This document shows, piece after piece, positions 18,548 through 27,284 of a DNA stretch of 64,000 nucleotides. The notes beneath the pieces are model-generated. The model was not told where the DNA came from. It did not search any database and saw only the letters and a program-made list of their open reading frames with translations. The number at the start of each line of letters is the position of its first letter. Positions within the stretch are counted from its first letter, which is position 1. Source of the DNA: Ruthenibacterium sp. (GTDB lineage: Bacteria > Bacillota > Clostridia > Oscillospirales > Ruminococcaceae); the NCBI GenBank assembly GCA_020025235.1, contig JAHHSL010000003.1, positions 1 through 64,000 on the forward strand. The letters are read 5' to 3'. The translations under genes were made by a program, and so were the position numbers.

Positions 18548-18793
18548 TTACTTTTCACCGAACATGTTGAAGCGGAAAAGCTTGCTTTCGTCTTCCTTAT
18601 TTTCGCACAGGAGGGTAGCATTTGCGATGCTGCCGCCTTCGATCAACTTGGTAAAGCCGATCAGCTGGCAGAGTTTGCTTTTCAGATTCAGACGGTCGCC
18701 GTCAGGGGTAACCATGAAAACGTTGCCGGTGCAGGTTGCAAGGACTTCATTGAATTCCTTCAGATCGATATCATGCATGTCAACAGTTGCCAT
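18548..18793 (-). CDS. 81-aa conserved small protein, HPr-like fold without the phospho-histidine (tentative)
   Basis: It starts at ATG 18793 after GAAAGGAG. The segment GDRLNLKSKLCQLIGFTKL (about 32-50) resembles the HPr helix-2 region (NGKTVNLKS then a hydrophobic run), followed by a GG turn and an ENKEDES stretch similar to the HPr C-terminal half. The HPr active-site His is missing: the region reads MHDIDLKEFNEVLATC. If correct, this is a non-phosphorylatable regulatory relative in the manner of Crh-like proteins. The resemblance is weak and made by eye. It has its own promoter and terminator. Confidence 0.6.
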   Translation of the reverse strand: MATVDMHDIDLKEFNEVLATCTGNVFMVTPDGDRLNLKSKLCQLIGFTKLIEGGSIANATLLCENKEDESKLFRFNMFGEK

Positions 18794-18885
18794 AATGTTA
18801 TTCTCCTTTCAAAAATGAAAAACAGATTTTCAATTCATCTGTATGCGGAAGTTTAGCACACAACACAAATTCTTCCAACAATCAT

Positions 18886-18913
18886 AGTATACCATGATAT
18901 TGGGCAATGTCAA
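18886..18913 (-). promoter_or_regulatory. Promoter of the HPr-like gene
   Basis: Minus strand TTGACA (18913-18908), 16-bp spacer, TATACT (18891-18886). It is back-to-back with the plus-strand promoter at 19025 in the AT-rich 18794-19121 gap. Confidence 0.6.
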
Positions 18914-19024
18914 CAATAATCATCAAAAAATTTTGTAATATGTAACAAGGATTTTGCCAAAAAATCCACATATTGAACAAAAGGCACGATAGAAGAAAAA
19001 GTTTTGATTTTCGTCCCGATACCC

Positions 19025-19053
19025 TTGAAAACAGATTTGGTTTTCTTTATAAT
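19025..19053 (+). promoter_or_regulatory. Strong SigA-type promoter of the NifU-like/GGGtGRT pair
   Basis: TTGAAA (19025-19030), 17-bp spacer, TATAAT (19048-19053). The leader to ATG 19122 is about 60 nt. Confidence 0.78.
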
Positions 19054-19121
19054 ATAGGTAGTGTTGTGTCAACAATTTATCAATGTTACAAACGACATCA
19101 CAAAAAGTAAGGAGCATCACT

Positions 19122-19814
19122 ATGACTTATACTCATGAAGTAGAACGTATGTGTCCGCTCACGAAAGGCCCGAATCATGGGCCGGCCCCCATTCCGGAAG
19201 AGGGCCAGTGGGTAAAGGCATATCAGATTTCCGATATCAGCGGTCTGACGCATGGTGTCGGCTGGTGCGCACCGCAGCAGGGCGCCTGCAAACTGACGCT
19301 GAACGTCAAGAACGGCGTGATCGAAGAAGCTTTGGTGGAAACACTGGGCTGCTCCGGTATGACGCATTCTGCTGCTATGGCAGGCGAGATCCTGCCCGGC
19401 AAGACCCTGCTTGAAGCACTGAACACCGACCTTGTGTGCGACGCAATCAACGTTGCAATGCGCGAACTGTTCCTGCAGATCGTATACGGCCGCACCCAGA
19501 CTGCTTTCTCCGATGACGGTCTGCCCGTCGGCGCTGGCCTTGAAGACCTTGGCAAGGGCCTTCGCAGCATGACCGGCACCATTTTCTCCACGAAGCTGAA
19601 GGGTGTTCGTTATCTGGAACTGACCGAGGGCTACATCACCAAGGTCGCTCTGGATGAAAACAACGAAGCAATCGGCTATCAGTTTGTCCGTCTGGGCAAA
19701 ATGATGGAAGACATCCGCCACGGTGTTGATCCGAAGGAAGCATATGAAAAGAACATCGGCACTTACGGCCGTTTCGCAAATGCTCCGAAGTATATCGACC
19801 CGCGCGAAGAGTAA
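19122..19814 (+). CDS. NifU/IscU-like iron-sulfur scaffold-type protein
   Basis: 230 aa from ATG 19122, seven bases after TAAGGAG. NifU-like features are LTLNVKNGVIEEALVETLGCSGMTHSAAMAGEIL with conserved Cys, and WCAPQQGACKL upstream. It is longer than IscU and has an extra N-terminal Cys (ERMCPLTKG). It is annotated in related genomes as an iron-sulfur cluster assembly scaffold protein, but the biochemical role of this subgroup is unproven. It is paired with the GGGtGRT gene, 18 bp downstream. Heavy use of a few preferred codons and a strong promoter suggest high expression. Confidence 0.82.
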   Translation: MTYTHEVERMCPLTKGPNHGPAPIPEEGQWVKAYQISDISGLTHGVGWCAPQQGACKLTLNVKNGVIEEALVETLGCSGMTHSAAMAGEILPGKTLLEALNTDLVCDAINVAMRELFLQIVYGRTQTAFSDDGLPVGAGLEDLGKGLRSMTGTIFSTKLKGVRYLELTEGYITKVALDENNEAIGYQFVRLGKMMEDIRHGVDPKEAYEKNIGTYGRFANAPKYIDPREE

Positions 19815-19832
19815 GAGAGGAGGAGAAGAATA

Positions 19833-20825
19833 ATGGCTAAATTTGAGAACCAAGAACGCCGCATGCCGAAAATCGAGGCATGCCTGAAGGCAAACGGCCT
19901 GGAATCCCTGGACGCATGCCGTGAGATGCTCCTCTCCAAGGGTATCGACGTAGACGCAATCGTCAAGGGCGTGCAGCCCATCTGCTTTGAAAACGCTGTC
20001 TGGGCTTATACGCTCGGCACCGCGATCGCTGTAAAGCGCGGCATCAAGAATGCTGCTGACTGTGCAGCGGCAATCGGCGAAGGCCTGGAAGCTTTCACCG
20101 TACCCGGCTCTGTTGCAGAACAGCGCGCTGTCGGCCTGGGCCACGGCAACCTCGGCGCAATGCTGCTGCGTGACGAAACCAAATGCTTTGCATTCCTGGC
20201 AGGCCACGAAAGCTTTGCAGCTGCAGAAGGCGCAATCGGCATCGCACGCACCGCAAACAAGGCGCGTAAAGAGCCGCTCCGCGTTATCCTGAACGGCCTT
20301 GGCAAGGATGCGGCTTACATCATCAGCCGTATCAACGGCTTTACCTATGTAAAGACCGATTTCGACTTCAAGACCGGCGAACTGCACATCCTGGAAGAGC
20401 GTCCGTTCTCTGACGGCGAGCGCGCAGCAGTTAAGTGCTACGGCGCAAACGACGTTCTGGAAGGCGTTGCGATCATGAAGCACGAGGGCGTTGAAGTTTC
20501 CATCACCGGCAACTCCACCAACCCCACCCGCTTCCAGCACCCCGTTGCAGGCACCTACAAAAAGTGGGCGATCGAAAACGGCAAGAAGTATTTCTCCGTT
20601 GCTTCCGGCGGCGGCACGGGCCGTACCCTGCATCCGGACAACGTGGCTGCAGGCCCCGCTTCTTACGGCCTGACGGATACCATGGGCCGTATGCACAGCG
20701 ACGCTCAGTTTGCAGGTTCCTCCAGCGTTCCCGCACACGTTGAGATGATGGGTCTCATCGGCATGGGCAACAACCCCATGGTCGGTGCAACCGTTGCATG
20801 TGCTGTTGCAGCAAGCCAGGTCTGA
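19833..20825 (+). CDS. GGGtGRT protein (family of unknown function)
   Basis: 330 aa from ATG 19833 after AGGAGGAG. The signature that names the family, SGGGTGRTLHP, is near residue 256, followed by AAGPASYGLTDTMGRMHSD. Cys residues at the N-terminus (EACLKANG, DACREMLL) and a Gly-rich centre (GLGHGNLGAMLLRDETKCF) are seen. It is a soluble protein with no signal or membrane segment. The family always sits with a NifU-like gene in anaerobes, so a metal-cluster or redox enzyme is a reasonable inference, but the function is unknown. Terminator at 20858. Confidence 0.85.
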   Translation: MAKFENQERRMPKIEACLKANGLESLDACREMLLSKGIDVDAIVKGVQPICFENAVWAYTLGTAIAVKRGIKNAADCAAAIGEGLEAFTVPGSVAEQRAVGLGHGNLGAMLLRDETKCFAFLAGHESFAAAEGAIGIARTANKARKEPLRVILNGLGKDAAYIISRINGFTYVKTDFDFKTGELHILEERPFSDGERAAVKCYGANDVLEGVAIMKHEGVEVSITGNSTNPTRFQHPVAGTYKKWAIENGKKYFSVASGGGTGRTLHPDNVAAGPASYGLTDTMGRMHSDAQFAGSSSVPAHVEMMGLIGMGNNPMVGATVACAVAASQV

Positions 20826-20857
20826 TCCTGCGTCTGCATTACAGAAAGCTTTGATGA

Positions 20858-20888
20858 AACAGCCGCTCCGCATGGGGCGGCTGTTTTT
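20858..20888 (+). terminator. Terminator of the GGGtGRT operon
   Basis: A 12-bp stem with one G-T pair (20858-20869 with 20874-20885), loop GCAT, T run. Confidence 0.9.
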
Positions 20889-21150
20889 TGCAGTACGGGC
20901 GGGACGCCCGGCACGGAATACGGCAGGCGGCTATGTGCTGAATATGCATAATGCATTGCATAATGTATATTTTTGCAAAAGCATACAGCCGTAGAAAGGT
21001 GGGGCACAGTCCAAATGCGGTAAATAACCTTTTTTATGATGTTTCTAAATGGCGAAAACACGGGCTTATCGGTGGAATAGCTGAAAAAGAAATACAAAAT
21101 CATACAATGATGTGCAAAACGTAAAAATAAGTAAATATTCAAAAAATGAC
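20889..21150. other. AT-rich upstream region of the amino-acid importer
   Basis: No gene is seen. It holds closely spaced TGCAT and ATAATG elements at about 20943-20985, possibly regulator sites; no known operator was recognised. Confidence 0.4.
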
Positions 21151-21179
21151 TTGACTTTGTATATTTATGCATGTATACT
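21151..21179 (+). promoter_or_regulatory. SigA-type promoter of the ABC importer
   Basis: TTGACT (21151-21156), 17-bp spacer, TATACT (21174-21179). Confidence 0.75.
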
Positions 21180-21249
21180 AAGAATCACAGAAAGCAAAAC
21201 ACAAACACGCATTTCGTAACAGATTTTGTATATGAGGAGAGAAAACATC

Positions 21250-22140
21250 ATGAAAAAGATTACAGCATTGATTATGTCCATGCTCATGGCAATGAGCCTT
21301 GCAGCCTGCGGCGGCGCCGCAAGCGAAAGCACTGCTTCCGGTGAAAGCAGCGCAGCACCGGAATCGTCTGCGGCTTCCGGCTCGGAAATCAAAATGGAAG
21401 GCGGCAAGGTAGAGGAACACAGCCTTGAAGCAATCAAGCAGAAGGGCAAGCTTGTCGTCACGACCGAAGCCGGATATGCACCGTTTGAATTCCTGGATGA
21501 AAACGACAACATCATCGGTCTGGATGCCGAGCTTGCAAAGAAGCTTGCCGAAGACCTCGGTGTAGAGCTTGACATGCAGAACATCGCATTTGATTCCGTC
21601 GTGCCCGAAGTTCAGGCCGGCAATGCGGATATGGCGATCGCAGGCCTTACGCCCGACGCAGAAAAGAAAAAGAGCGTCGATATGAGCGACATCTACTATG
21701 CAGGCGGTCACTGCATGCTGGTTCTGGAAGAAAATGCCGACGTGTATGTGGATGCACAATCCCTGAAGGGACAGGTCATCGCAACGCAGAAAGCAGCTGT
21801 TCAGGAAAAGATGATCGCAGAGCAGTACCCGGATTCCGAAGCACTGCTTCTGCCGGATTTCCCGCAGTGCGTTGCAAACCTCAAGACGGGCGCATGCGCA
21901 GCCGTCATGCTGGATACCACCAGTGCAGAACAGTACATGAAGAACATCGAAGGCCTTGCAATCAGCAAAGCACCGGTTGCATCTGATGAAGGCGAAGAAG
22001 GCAATGCAGTGGCTGTTATGAAAGGCAACGAAGAGCTGCTTGCATGGGTAAATGAAAAAATTTCCGAATACAAAGAGGCTGGTCTGATCAGCGAATGGTT
22101 TGAACAGGCCAAAGAACAGGCAGGCAAAATGGGCATCTAA
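21250..22140 (+). CDS. Polar amino-acid ABC transporter, substrate-binding lipoprotein
   Basis: 296 aa from ATG 21250 with GAGGAGAG upstream. The signal peptide ends in the lipobox SLAAC, so Cys20 would be lipidated. A Ser/Ala-rich linker (about 23-50) precedes the SBP_bac_3 domain: LVVTTEAGYAPFEFLDEND, IGLDAELAKKLAEDLG and AGNADMAIAGLTPD. The family binds polar amino acids such as cystine, glutamine or arginine; the ligand is not readable by eye. It is followed by a partial terminator and then its permease and ATPase genes. Confidence 0.93.
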   Translation: MKKITALIMSMLMAMSLAACGGAASESTASGESSAAPESSAASGSEIKMEGGKVEEHSLEAIKQKGKLVVTTEAGYAPFEFLDENDNIIGLDAELAKKLAEDLGVELDMQNIAFDSVVPEVQAGNADMAIAGLTPDAEKKKSVDMSDIYYAGGHCMLVLEENADVYVDAQSLKGQVIATQKAAVQEKMIAEQYPDSEALLLPDFPQCVANLKTGACAAVMLDTTSAEQYMKNIEGLAISKAPVASDEGEEGNAVAVMKGNEELLAWVNEKISEYKEAGLISEWFEQAKEQAGKMGI

Positions 22141-22170
22141 GCCAAAAGCTTCGGCACAGTTTATAAGACA

Positions 22171-22205
22171 CGCGGCAGGGAGGATCTCTGCCGCGGTCTT
22201 TCGTG
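22171..22205 (+). terminator. Intra-operon attenuating hairpin
   Basis: An 11-bp stem with one G-T pair (22171-22181 with 22185-22195), three-base loop and a weak T-rich tail. It lies between binding-protein and permease genes, where partial termination commonly leaves the binding protein in excess. Confidence 0.65.
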
Positions 22206-22227
22206 TTTTCCGATAAGGGAGGATATT

Positions 22228-22947
22228 ATGTTTTCGTTTGAACGTATGCTGAAAATCTGGACAAAATACGGCAGCATGTACTGGAGCGGTCTGGGATACA
22301 CGCTTCTTTTTGCGCTGTTCGGCGTCCTTATGGGTCTTGTGCTGGGGCTGATCCTGGCATCCGGCCGCATGCTGCGCACCAATCCGCACGATGAAGTGTA
22401 TGTAAAGGGGCTGAAATGGATCGCGCGTTCCATCTGCTCGATTTATGTTGAAATTTTCCGCGCAACGCCGATGATCGTACAGGTGTTCGTGATCTATTAC
22501 GGCGTGGGCAATGTTCTCAAGCTGCCGGATCCCGCCATAAACCGCATGTTCTGGGGCATGATGGCGGTCGGCTTCAACTCGGCAGCGTATATGTCCGAGG
22601 TCATCCGTTCGGGCATCGGCGCAGTGCCCGCCGGACAAATGGAAGCGGCGCGCTGCCTTGGCATGAGCCATTGGAAGGCGATGAGCCATGTCATTCTGCC
22701 GCAGGCTATCCGCAACATCCTGCCGGCCATGTGCAACGAGTTCGTCACGATCATTAAGGAAACCAGCGTCTTGGGCATGGTGGGCATTGTGGAACTGATG
22801 TTCCGTGCACAGTCGATTGCAAAACAGACGTTTATTTTCCTGGAACCGTACGTGATCGTTGCCATTATGTACTTCATCGTTGTGTTCCCGCTTTCCAAAA
22901 TCATTGCAGCCGTTGAGAGGAGGATGAACAAGAGTGTCACTCGATAA
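22228..22947 (+). CDS. Amino-acid ABC transporter permease, HisM/GlnP type
   Basis: 239 aa with about five membrane helices. The N-terminal helix is followed by [30 protein letters not shown] and the EAA loop ([20 protein letters not shown]) that docks on the ATPase. ATG 22228 follows AAGGGAGG. It forms the membrane channel, probably as a homodimer since only one permease gene is present. Its 3' end overlaps the ATPase gene by 14 bp. Confidence 0.93.
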   Translation: MFSFERMLKIWTKYGSMYWSGLGYTLLFALFGVLMGLVLGLILASGRMLRTNPHDEVYVKGLKWIARSICSIYVEIFRATPMIVQVFVIYYGVGNVLKLPDPAINRMFWGMMAVGFNSAAYMSEVIRSGIGAVPAGQMEAARCLGMSHWKAMSHVILPQAIRNILPAMCNEFVTIIKETSVLGMVGIVELMFRAQSIAKQTFIFLEPYVIVAIMYFIVVFPLSKIIAAVERRMNKSVTR

Positions 22948-23683
22948 GGAAAAAGAAGTTCTGATCCGTGTCAAGGATCTGGAAAAGCAGTTCAAGCACA
23001 ATCAGGTGCTGCGCGGCATCAATGCCGATATCTGCAAGGGCGACGTTGTGGCGGTGATCGGGCCGTCCGGCTCCGGCAAATCCACCTTCCTGCGCTGCCT
23101 GAACCTGCTGGAGCGTCCGACGAACGGACAGGTCATCTTTGAGGGCACGGACATCACATCCAAGGCGACGAAGCTGGATGTGATGCGTCAGAAGATCGGC
23201 ATGGTGTTCCAGCAGTTCAATCTGTTTACGAATATGACGGTTATGGATAACGTCTGCTCCGGCCCGGTGCTTGTAAAGGGCATGAAACGTGAGGAAGCGG
23301 AAAAAATCGCGCAGGAGCTTCTGGATCGTGTGGGTCTGGGCGACCGCGGTGATGCGTATCCGGTGCAGCTTTCGGGCGGACAGCAGCAGCGCGTTGCGAT
23401 CGCGCGCGCCCTTGCAATGCAGCCGGACGTGATGCTGTTCGACGAACCGACCAGCGCGCTGGACCCGGAAATGGTGCACGAGGTCCTGGACGTCATCCGC
23501 AGCCTTGCCAAAACCGGAATGACCATGGTCATCGTCACGCACGAAATGGGCTTTGCGCGTGAAGTTGCAAACCGCGTGCTGTTTATCGACGAAGGTATTA
23601 TTATGGAGGACGCGGCGCCGGAAGAATTTTTCGCGGCGCCGAAGAATCCGCGTCTGCGTGAATTTTTGAGCAAGGTCCTGTAA
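22934..23683 (+). CDS. Amino-acid ABC transporter ATP-binding protein, GlnQ type
   Basis: 249 aa from GTG 22934, preceded by GAGAGGAGG inside the permease gene. All ABC motifs are intact: [10 protein letters not shown]-loop VFQQFNLF, signature [16 protein letters not shown], Walker [15 protein letters not shown] and H-loop VTHEMGF. It powers the importer encoded just upstream. Confidence 0.95.
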   Translation: MSLDKEKEVLIRVKDLEKQFKHNQVLRGINADICKGDVVAVIGPSGSGKSTFLRCLNLLERPTNGQVIFEGTDITSKATKLDVMRQKIGMVFQQFNLFTNMTVMDNVCSGPVLVKGMKREEAEKIAQELLDRVGLGDRGDAYPVQLSGGQQQRVAIARALAMQPDVMLFDEPTSALDPEMVHEVLDVIRSLAKTGMTMVIVTHEMGFAREVANRVLFIDEGIIMEDAAPEEFFAAPKNPRLREFLSKVL

Positions 23684-23762
23684 GGGCAGGCCTTCTCCCG
23701 ATTCACCCGAACACAAGAAAAGCGTCCGCTTTACAGGCGGGGCAAAAATATTCCGATGCAAG

Positions 23763-23827
23763 AAATCCTCCTTCCGCTGCAATTGATGCAGGTCAGCTGA
23801 CTGCATCCGGCAGCAGAAGGAGGATTT
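23763..23827. repeat. 65-bp imperfect palindrome
   Basis: A 12-bp perfect outer arm (23763-23774 with 23816-23827), an inner GCTGC/GCAGC pair, and an innermost GATGCAG...CTGCATC arm around TCAGCTGA. It has no T tract, so it is not a standard terminator. The rest of the 23684-24050 gap is AT-poor sequence with no convincing gene. Confidence 0.6.
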
Positions 23828-24050
23828 GTCGATTCCCGATCTTATAATGTAAGTGCGTTCAAAAGATGCTTTCCGGATGCACGTTTTGGCAGGATAAAAA
23901 GCTGGATCGAATATATTCCACCGTGACAGTGCGGGCAGATCCTTCGGCTGTGCCCTTGCTGATTGGGCGTGCATTACGGGCAGATCGTACCGAAGCTGCA
24001 AAAAAACCGGAAATTCGCGCTTTTTCGTGTACAAAATGTATTATAATACT

Positions 24051-24662
24051 TTAGAATAACCCTTTGTTATACTTAAACTGGGCGAAAACCATAAGAAGAA
24101 GCCCCGCGCACAAAAGAATACTGAAAAGGACCCCGCGTGCATCCGGAAACGCAACCCCGATGATGACCGCAATGCCGCAAAGTGCTGTGCCGATGCCCAT
24201 GCAGCGGCAATAGGCGGGCTGATTTTCCTTTGTGACCTTGCGGCGCTGATACCAGTGAATGGAACTGATGTTGCCGCGCATATTGAAAATGCCCAGCAGA
24301 ACAAGCAGACAGCCGATGACAAACGGCGGGATATTTTGGCGCAGCGGTGCATAAAGCACCACGGCAAGGATGCATGCGGCAGCTACAGCGGATGCAAGCA
24401 TTATGTCGATGAGAGTATCCTGACGGGAGATGATCTGATTTTTTTCCACAAGAGCGTGTGCGTTTTCCCGATCGGGCAAAAGCTCCTGTTCCGGGATGCC
24501 GAAATATTCCGCAAGCAGATGCAGGGAATCGGCGGCGGGAAGGCCAAGCCCGTTTTCCCACTTTGCAACAGCAGAGCGGCTGATGTGAATTTGTTCGGCA
24601 AGCTTTTCCTGCGAAATGCCTTTTTCGCGCCGAAGCTCTTTCAAATGTGTGCTGAATTCCAT
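24051..24662 (-). CDS. XRE-family regulator with C-terminal membrane domain
   Basis: 203 aa. It starts at ATG 24662 after CGGAGG, not at the upstream in-frame ATG. Residues 1-60 are a helix-turn-helix domain (KELRREKGISQEKLAEQIHISRSAVAKWENG region). Residues about 80-203 hold four hydrophobic helices in two pairs. Membrane-bound XRE proteins of this shape are common in Firmicutes and may sense membrane or antimicrobial stress. No target gene is adjacent on the same strand. An extended -10 (TGCTATACT, minus strand, 24710-24702) lies about 40 bp upstream. Confidence 0.82.
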   Translation of the reverse strand: MEFSTHLKELRREKGISQEKLAEQIHISRSAVAKWENGLGLPAADSLHLLAEYFGIPEQELLPDRENAHALVEKNQIISRQDTLIDIMLASAVAAACILAVVLYAPLRQNIPPFVIGCLLVLLGIFNMRGNISSIHWYQRRKVTKENQPAYCRCMGIGTALCGIAVIIGVAFPDARGVLFSILLCAGLLLMVFAQFKYNKGLF

Positions 24663-24832
24663 GTTGGTGAAACCTCCGTATCTTGATTGCCGGCTGGTTT
24701 CAGTATAGCACAGAACCGAAAAAAGAGGTGTTACTTCCGCGTTTCGGGCTGTTACTTTGCAGAAAAACGCGGTGAATGGAAAATCCGTGCGCAAAAAACG
24801 GCGGGCGCGGGCGGAAAGACCGGAGCCGAAGT

Positions 24833-25153
24833 TCAGGAAAGATCCACATCCAGGCGGTCGGCAATTTCGCAGAGCTTCATGCCGGATTTCTGGGCTTTGC
24901 CGACGATTTCGCTGATCATCTGTGCTTTTGTGCGGCGCGGCCTGCGGGGCTTTGGCGCAAGCACCGCATGCTTGTGATCTTCCAGTTTTTTGATGCGAAG
25001 GTTTACCGCGGCGATACGCCGTTCAAATTCTGCGTTCTGCGCATCACGCTGTTCTTCCAGTGTGCGGATGTTTTCACAAAGCCGTTCGATTTCACGATCG
25101 GTGTCTTCTGCAATCTGCTGCGGGGTGCGGCGCGTCCGTTTTTCGTTTGCCAT
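24833..25153 (-). CDS. Coiled-coil basic protein, unknown
   Basis: 106 aa from ATG 25153 with AAGGAG upstream. The region at about 15-65 is heptad-like and charged (DREIERLCENIRTLEEQRDA), probably a coiled coil. It is followed by an AT-hook-like basic stretch (KPRRPRRTK) and a short C-terminal helix pair (CEIADRLDVDL) that could be a small DNA-binding unit. A nucleoid-associated or regulatory role is a guess. No family is recognised. Confidence 0.6.
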   Translation of the reverse strand: MANEKRTRRTPQQIAEDTDREIERLCENIRTLEEQRDAQNAEFERRIAAVNLRIKKLEDHKHAVLAPKPRRPRRTKAQMISEIVGKAQKSGMKLCEIADRLDVDLS

Positions 25154-25293
25154 AATACAACAACTCCTTGGGTGTTTGGATAAATTTACTATAACACAGT
25201 GCAAAGAAAGAAAAGCGTTTTTTCTGTCATACCGATTCACGGTTTTGCAGGAAATATAAGAAAAAAGTAATGGTAAAACCGTGTGTTTTATGC

Positions 25294-25314
25294 TATACTC
25301 ATTTTATGAGTATA
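25294..25314 (+). promoter_or_regulatory. Palindromic operator overlapping a -10 element
   Basis: A perfect 9-bp inverted repeat TATACTCAT/ATGAGTATA with a TTT centre; the left arm contains TATACT. Outer GTGTTTT/AAAACAC arms extend the symmetry. It lies upstream of the UPF0104-pssA-psd operon. Confidence 0.5.
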
Positions 25315-25447
25315 AAAAACACAGCGATAATTAAAAAATAATATTCGGAAATTGAATCATTTGAAAGGGGAAAATCGTATATAGATGAGGGCGGTCCTTT
25401 CGTACAGAATGAAGGGATCTTCCAATATGTTCTTGAAGGGAAAAGGA

Positions 25448-26578
25448 ATGAAGAAAAACAAAGCAAGAGGGGATATTTCCGCCGGTTTGTCTGAAGGAAA
25501 AAGCGCAGACAATAAAATGCAGCAAAACGGAAAAGGCGGGATTTTGAATAACAAGCTGCTTTGGACTGTAATTTCGATTCTAATTGCCGTTATCAGCGTA
25601 TGGGCGGTGGTTTCGCAGCAGAAAGAAGTTTCGTTCCGTTCGCTGCTTCATCAGCTTGTGAACGCCAATCAGGGCTGGCTGCTTGCAGCGGTCGTGTCGA
25701 TGCTTGGGTTCATCCTGTTTGAAGCGTGGGCGGTCCGCATCATCTGCCAGTCGTTCGGATATGCACCCGGTATGCACAACAGCTGCGCATATTCGGCAAC
25801 GGATATCTATTTTTCAGCGATCACGCCTTCGGCAACAGGCGGGCAGCCTGCATGCGCACTTTTGATGATGAAAGACGGGATTTCCGGCACGGTTGCAACG
25901 GCGGCACTGCTGCTGAATCTTACAATGTATACATTTTCCATTCTGCTGATTGGGCTTGTGTGCTTTGTTTTTCGGCCGCAGCTGTTTTTCCAGTTCGGCC
26001 TGCTGGCGCGTATTATGATCGTTGTCGGATATGCGGCACAGATCCTGTTTTCCGTGTTTTTGTTTTTGCTTGTAAAAAATGAGCGGCTTCTGCAGAAGAT
26101 CTGCCGAACGACGCTGCATATCCTGGCAAAGCTGCACCTGATCCGCAATGAACAGGCAAAGCAGGAAAAGCTGCAGAACACCATGAGGGAATACCGCCGC
26201 TGTTCGGAAATGCTTTCAGGCAGCGGGCTGATGCTTTTTAAGGTGTTTGTACTGAACCTGATGCAGCGTGTTTCCCAGATTTCGGTGACGATGTTCGTCA
26301 GCGCTGCGCTGGGGATCGGCGGTTTTTCTATGCTGGATGTCTGGGCACTGCAGGGGTATGTGGTGCTTGGCTCCAATTATGTTCCCGTGCCGGGCGGCAT
26401 GGGCGTGGTGGATTACCTGATGCTGGATGCGTTTGATGCATCCATGACAGCACAGCAGGCGGTCAATCTGGAACTTGTCAGCCGTTCGGTGTCGTTCTAT
26501 TGCTGCATCCTGCTCTGCGGCGCTGCAATGCTGTGGTATTGCTGGTATCAACACAAGAAGAAGGAGAGAAAAGCTTAA
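25448..26578 (+). CDS. UPF0104/lysylphosphatidylglycerol synthase-type transmembrane protein
   Basis: 376 aa if it starts at ATG 25448 (GAAGGG seven bases upstream). In-frame ATGs at 25385, 25409 and 25427 are possible and would add a Lys/Gly-rich leader. About eight membrane helices match the LPG_synthase_TM (flippase-like) family, with the landmark segments TPSATGGQPA and PVPGGMGVVD. No catalytic MprF synthase domain is attached. It is directly followed, with no gap, by pssA, so it probably moves or handles a phospholipid or lipid-linked substrate. Confidence 0.82.
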   Translation: MKKNKARGDISAGLSEGKSADNKMQQNGKGGILNNKLLWTVISILIAVISVWAVVSQQKEVSFRSLLHQLVNANQGWLLAAVVSMLGFILFEAWAVRIICQSFGYAPGMHNSCAYSATDIYFSAITPSATGGQPACALLMMKDGISGTVATAALLLNLTMYTFSILLIGLVCFVFRPQLFFQFGLLARIMIVVGYAAQILFSVFLFLLVKNERLLQKICRTTLHILAKLHLIRNEQAKQEKLQNTMREYRRCSEMLSGSGLMLFKVFVLNLMQRVSQISVTMFVSAALGIGGFSMLDVWALQGYVVLGSNYVPVPGGMGVVDYLMLDAFDASMTAQQAVNLELVSRSVSFYCCILLCGAAMLWYCWYQHKKKERKA

Positions 26579-27271
26579 ATGATCGGAATTTATAATTACA
26601 CAGTTTTACTCACGTATTTATCATTGGTTTCTGCGGGTGCGGGAATTATGGTTTCCCTCAGCGGCAACGGGCATCCGTATTGGGGATGCATGTTCCTGCT
26701 GGTGTGCGGTCTGTGCGATGCGTTTGACGGAAAAGTTGCGCGCATGAAGAAAAACCGCACGGTGATGGAACAGAATTATGGCATCCAGATCGACTCTCTT
26801 TCCGACCTGGTGGCGTTCGGCGTTCTGCCGGGCTGCATCGGTGTTGCCATGATAAGAACATCCCCTTATATGAAAGAGCTGGAAGCGGGCCTTTCCGCCG
26901 GACAGTTCGGCGCATTGAAGTTTGCCTTGTGCGCTGTGCTGGTGCTGTACATGCTGGCTGCCCTGATCCGTCTTGCCTATTTTAATGTAACGGAAGAGGA
27001 ACGCCAGAAAACCGAGGGCGGCGTGCGCAAGTTCTATACGGGTCTGCCGGTCACTTCGGCTTCCCTGATCTTCCCGCTGGTGATTCTGATCCAGTACATC
27101 TCCCCGGCGGATATTTCTCTGCTTTATATTGCAGTGGCGCTGGTGACAGGCTTTTTGTTCCTCAGCAAGCTGCAGATCCGCAAGCCCGGTATGCGGGAAA
27201 TCTATATTATGATCGCTTTCGGCGCTGTGGAATTTATTCTGCTGGTCGCGCGTCATATGACGCACGGCTGA
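26579..27271 (+). CDS. pssA: CDP-diacylglycerol-serine O-phosphatidyltransferase
   Basis: 230 aa. The ATG directly follows the previous stop, with AAGGAGAG inside the upstream gene. The CDP-alcohol phosphotransferase motif is present: DAFDGKVAR, then GIQIDSLSD, with all the metal-binding Asp. The spacer between AR and the G of GIQID is 12 residues, longer than the usual eight or nine. About six to seven membrane helices. It makes phosphatidylserine, the substrate of the Psd encoded next. Confidence 0.88.
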   Translation: MIGIYNYTVLLTYLSLVSAGAGIMVSLSGNGHPYWGCMFLLVCGLCDAFDGKVARMKKNRTVMEQNYGIQIDSLSDLVAFGVLPGCIGVAMIRTSPYMKELEAGLSAGQFGALKFALCAVLVLYMLAALIRLAYFNVTEEERQKTEGGVRKFYTGLPVTSASLIFPLVILIQYISPADISLLYIAVALVTGFLFLSKLQIRKPGMREIYIMIAFGAVEFILLVARHMTHG

Positions 27272-27284
27272 TAAGGTGAAGCGC

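Noticed and set aside
23866..24054. 62-aa ORF in the gap after the ABC importer
   Set aside because: No SD, no conserved pattern, overlaps the convergent regulator gene.
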